51,965 bases of DNA from Betaproteobacteria bacterium (GTDB taxonomy: Bacteria > Pseudomonadota > Gammaproteobacteria > Burkholderiales > Rhodocyclaceae): assembly GCA_016208425.1 (NCBI GenBank), contig JACQYA010000157.1, forward strand, positions 1-51,965, written 5' to 3'. Within the stretch, counting starts at the first letter, position 1. Each line of letters opens with the position of its first letter. Shown piece after piece: positions 51,050 through 51,965 of the stretch. Below the pieces are notes generated by a model. The model had not been told where the DNA came from and ran no database searches. It was given only the letters and a program-made list of their open reading frames with translations. The position numbers and the translations under genes were made by a program.

Positions 51050-51492
51050 GCAGCGGCTCGCCCGACGAAGGCGATTTCGATACTGCGTAGCATGCGCGCG
51101 AGGATACGGGCGAGAATATCGCGCTCTGCTGCCGGCGCTAGCGCCAGAGCGGCGTCGATCCGCGCACGAACAACCGTCAAGCCGAAATCGGCGCAGATGC
51201 GCACCAAATCGGGAAAACAGGCGCGACGCAGAATCGACAGGATCAGCGTCTCGTCGGACATGGCCGGGTTAGGCCAGTCATAGGGCATGGAGAAGCCGTC
51301 CGACTTGCGCAGGCCATACTGACTCGCCAACAGACGCAAAGCGATCTCGGGCATACGACGAAAATCGCCGGATCTATCGGGCAACAGCCACTTGTCCAGC
51401 GAACGCCCGGACACCCCCAAACTTGCCGCCAGTTGGGCACGGGTCTGACCGGATCGGCGCATGGCCTGACGGAGCATATTTTGCTGATTCAT
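51046..51492 (-). CDS. HTH-domain antitoxin partner of the AbiEii-type toxin
   Basis: 148 aa. N-terminal helix-turn-helix (LRQAMRRSGQTRAQLAASLGVSGRSLDKWLLPDR), then a helical C-terminal part (FPDLVRICADFGLTVVRARIDAALALAPAAERDILARILARML). It is shorter than AbiEi and differs from it; it belongs to a group of HTH partners I cannot name. The -10 overlaps its palindromic operator (separate entry) and lies seven bases before the ATG, so the mRNA may be leaderless. A repressor/antitoxin role is inferred from position. Confidence 0.7.
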   Translation of the reverse strand: MNQQNMLRQAMRRSGQTRAQLAASLGVSGRSLDKWLLPDRSGDFRRMPEIALRLLASQYGLRKSDGFSMPYDWPNPAMSDETLILSILRRACFPDLVRICADFGLTVVRARIDAALALAPAAERDILARILARMLRSIEIAFVGRAAA

Positions 51493-51499
51493 GCGCTCG

Positions 51500-51519
51500 A
51501 TTATATCCCCAATGGGGAT
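51500..51519 (-). promoter_or_regulatory. promoter and palindromic operator of the AbiEii-type module
   Basis: Minus-strand -10 TATAAT (51500-51505) abuts a perfect palindrome ATCCCC-AAT-GGGGAT (51505-51519). A TTCAAT upstream is a weak -35. The site is suited to repression by the HTH partner. Confidence 0.65.
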
Positions 51520-51596
51520 GATTGAAGGCGGTTATTTGGCGGCATGGGCATGGCTCAAAAAAACCAAAAAGGGGCGGTACCCCCCCAATTATTAAC

Positions 51597-51731
51597 GTGA
51601 AAGAACCCACTGCCAAGGCGAGCGATAGCCTGATCGGCCACCTGCATCGCAAGATAGGGCAGCTACAGGTTGAACGGGATTTTTTGGCCGGACAGCCCGC
51701 CGTTGTCCGCCCGCCGGAAGGCGCGCAATGA
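51597..51731 (+). pseudogene. IS3-family OrfA remnant (3' end)
   Basis: The frame reads VKEPTAKASDSLIGHLHRKIGQLQVERDFLAG, the C-terminal leucine-zipper part of IS3 OrfA (K-I-G-Q-L-x-V-E-R-D-F-L). The N-terminal HTH is missing; the sequence upstream (51520-51596) is unrelated. A truncated insertion-sequence copy. Confidence 0.65.
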
Positions 51732-51965
51732 TTGCCCCGGGAAGCGGGCTGCCCGTTGCCCGGCAAGCCGGGCTGCCCGGCGTCTCGCGCGGCAGCGCCC
51801 ATTACCGGCCCAAGCCCGGGTCTGGCGAAGAGCCCGGTCCGCTCAAGCGGCTCGACGAACATTTCACCGGGAACCCCATATGCGGTAGCCGGCGCCTGCA
51901 GCAGATGCCCGAGCGCGAAGGCATTCCGGCCGGTCGTCGGCGCCTCCGGCGCCCGATGAAGAAGC
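51726..51965 (+). mobile_element. IS3-family OrfB (transposase), cut by the window edge
   Basis: The frame from the ATG at 51726 reads PVARQAGLPGVSRGSAHYRP, then LKRLDEHFTGNPICGSRRLQ and GIPAGRRRLRRPMKK, the N-terminus of IS3 OrfB (L-x-V-S-R-x-S-x-Y-Y, then I/L-D-x-x-x-x-x-x-P-x-x-G-S-R-R). It overlaps the OrfA frame by six bases in another frame, as expected. Whether the copy is complete beyond the edge cannot be seen; the truncated OrfA suggests it is inactive. Confidence 0.7.

Noticed and set aside
1-51965. CRISPR arrays, tRNA and rRNA genes
   Set aside because: No regularly spaced repeats, no cloverleaf with a CCA-like end, and no rRNA-like stretch was seen by eye.

Overview
The window looks like a chromosomal segment of a GC-rich betaproteobacterium, most likely a member of the Rhodocyclales. 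The case rests on the high GC content, the housekeeping block ftsH-rlmE / yhbY / DUF4149 / greA / carB-carA in an order familiar from Betaproteobacteria, and REP-type palindromes. No rRNA, tRNA or CRISPR array was seen.

Layout. (1) 1-8.5 kb is the conserved core: partial ftsH, rlmE, divergent yhbY, a DUF4149 membrane protein, greA, carBA and a 7Fe ferredoxin. (2) 8.5-13.4 kb is an accessory island. It holds a ParD/RelE-type toxin-antitoxin pair, a WYL-domain regulator of the BrxR/CapW type beside a decayed metallophosphatase gene, a three-gene cassette (unknown 96-aa protein, DUF6036-like nucleotidyltransferase, TY-Chap/YbjN-like protein), a toxin-first HigB/HigA-like pair and dispersed repeats. 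(3) 13.4-19.6 kb encodes an AddB/AddA-type helicase-nuclease pair. (4) 19.6-21.1 kb has an IS110 remnant, a large inverted repeat, and a two-gene operon with a DsrC/TusE-fold protein lacking the usual cysteines. (5) 21.5-27.2 kb has an ADP-forming acyl-CoA synthetase fused to a GNAT domain, a small unknown protein, a PP2C phosphatase and an RhlE-type RNA helicase.

(6) 27.3-35.5 kb is a nine-gene minus-strand operon: acyl carrier protein, COG4648 membrane protein, AMP-ligase, hotdog dehydratase, LpxL-like acyltransferase, LolA-like protein, MMPL exporter, polysaccharide deacetylase, methyltransferase. It follows the order of the activation/export half of aryl-polyene clusters but has no ketosynthase, ketoreductase or thioesterase. 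Most genes overlap by ATGA. (7) 35.6-39.3 kb, divergent from it, encodes a PstS-like periplasmic binding protein overlapping a hybrid histidine kinase (HK-REC-Hpt).

(8) 39.3-44.1 kb is a repeat-rich, decaying zone. It contains a DUF1566 surface protein with an in-frame TGA, a lipoprotein, a MITE-like inverted repeat that ends a YafQ toxin gene early, its DinJ-like antitoxin, and a frameshifted MFS transporter. (9) 45-50.1 kb is a catabolic operon: coniferyl-aldehyde-dehydrogenase-type ALDH, Tat-signal small subunit, GMC oxidoreductase, membrane-anchored lipase, then a DUF4124-like periplasmic protein. (10) 50.3 kb to the end carries an AbiEii-type nucleotidyltransferase with an HTH partner and an IS3-family remnant that runs off the window.

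The most interesting pieces are the ketosynthase-less aryl-polyene-like operon, the nucleotidyltransferase/TY-Chap cassette, the cysteine-poor DsrC-like protein, and the repeat insertion that removes the end of YafQ. All function calls come from reading motifs by eye; no database search was run.
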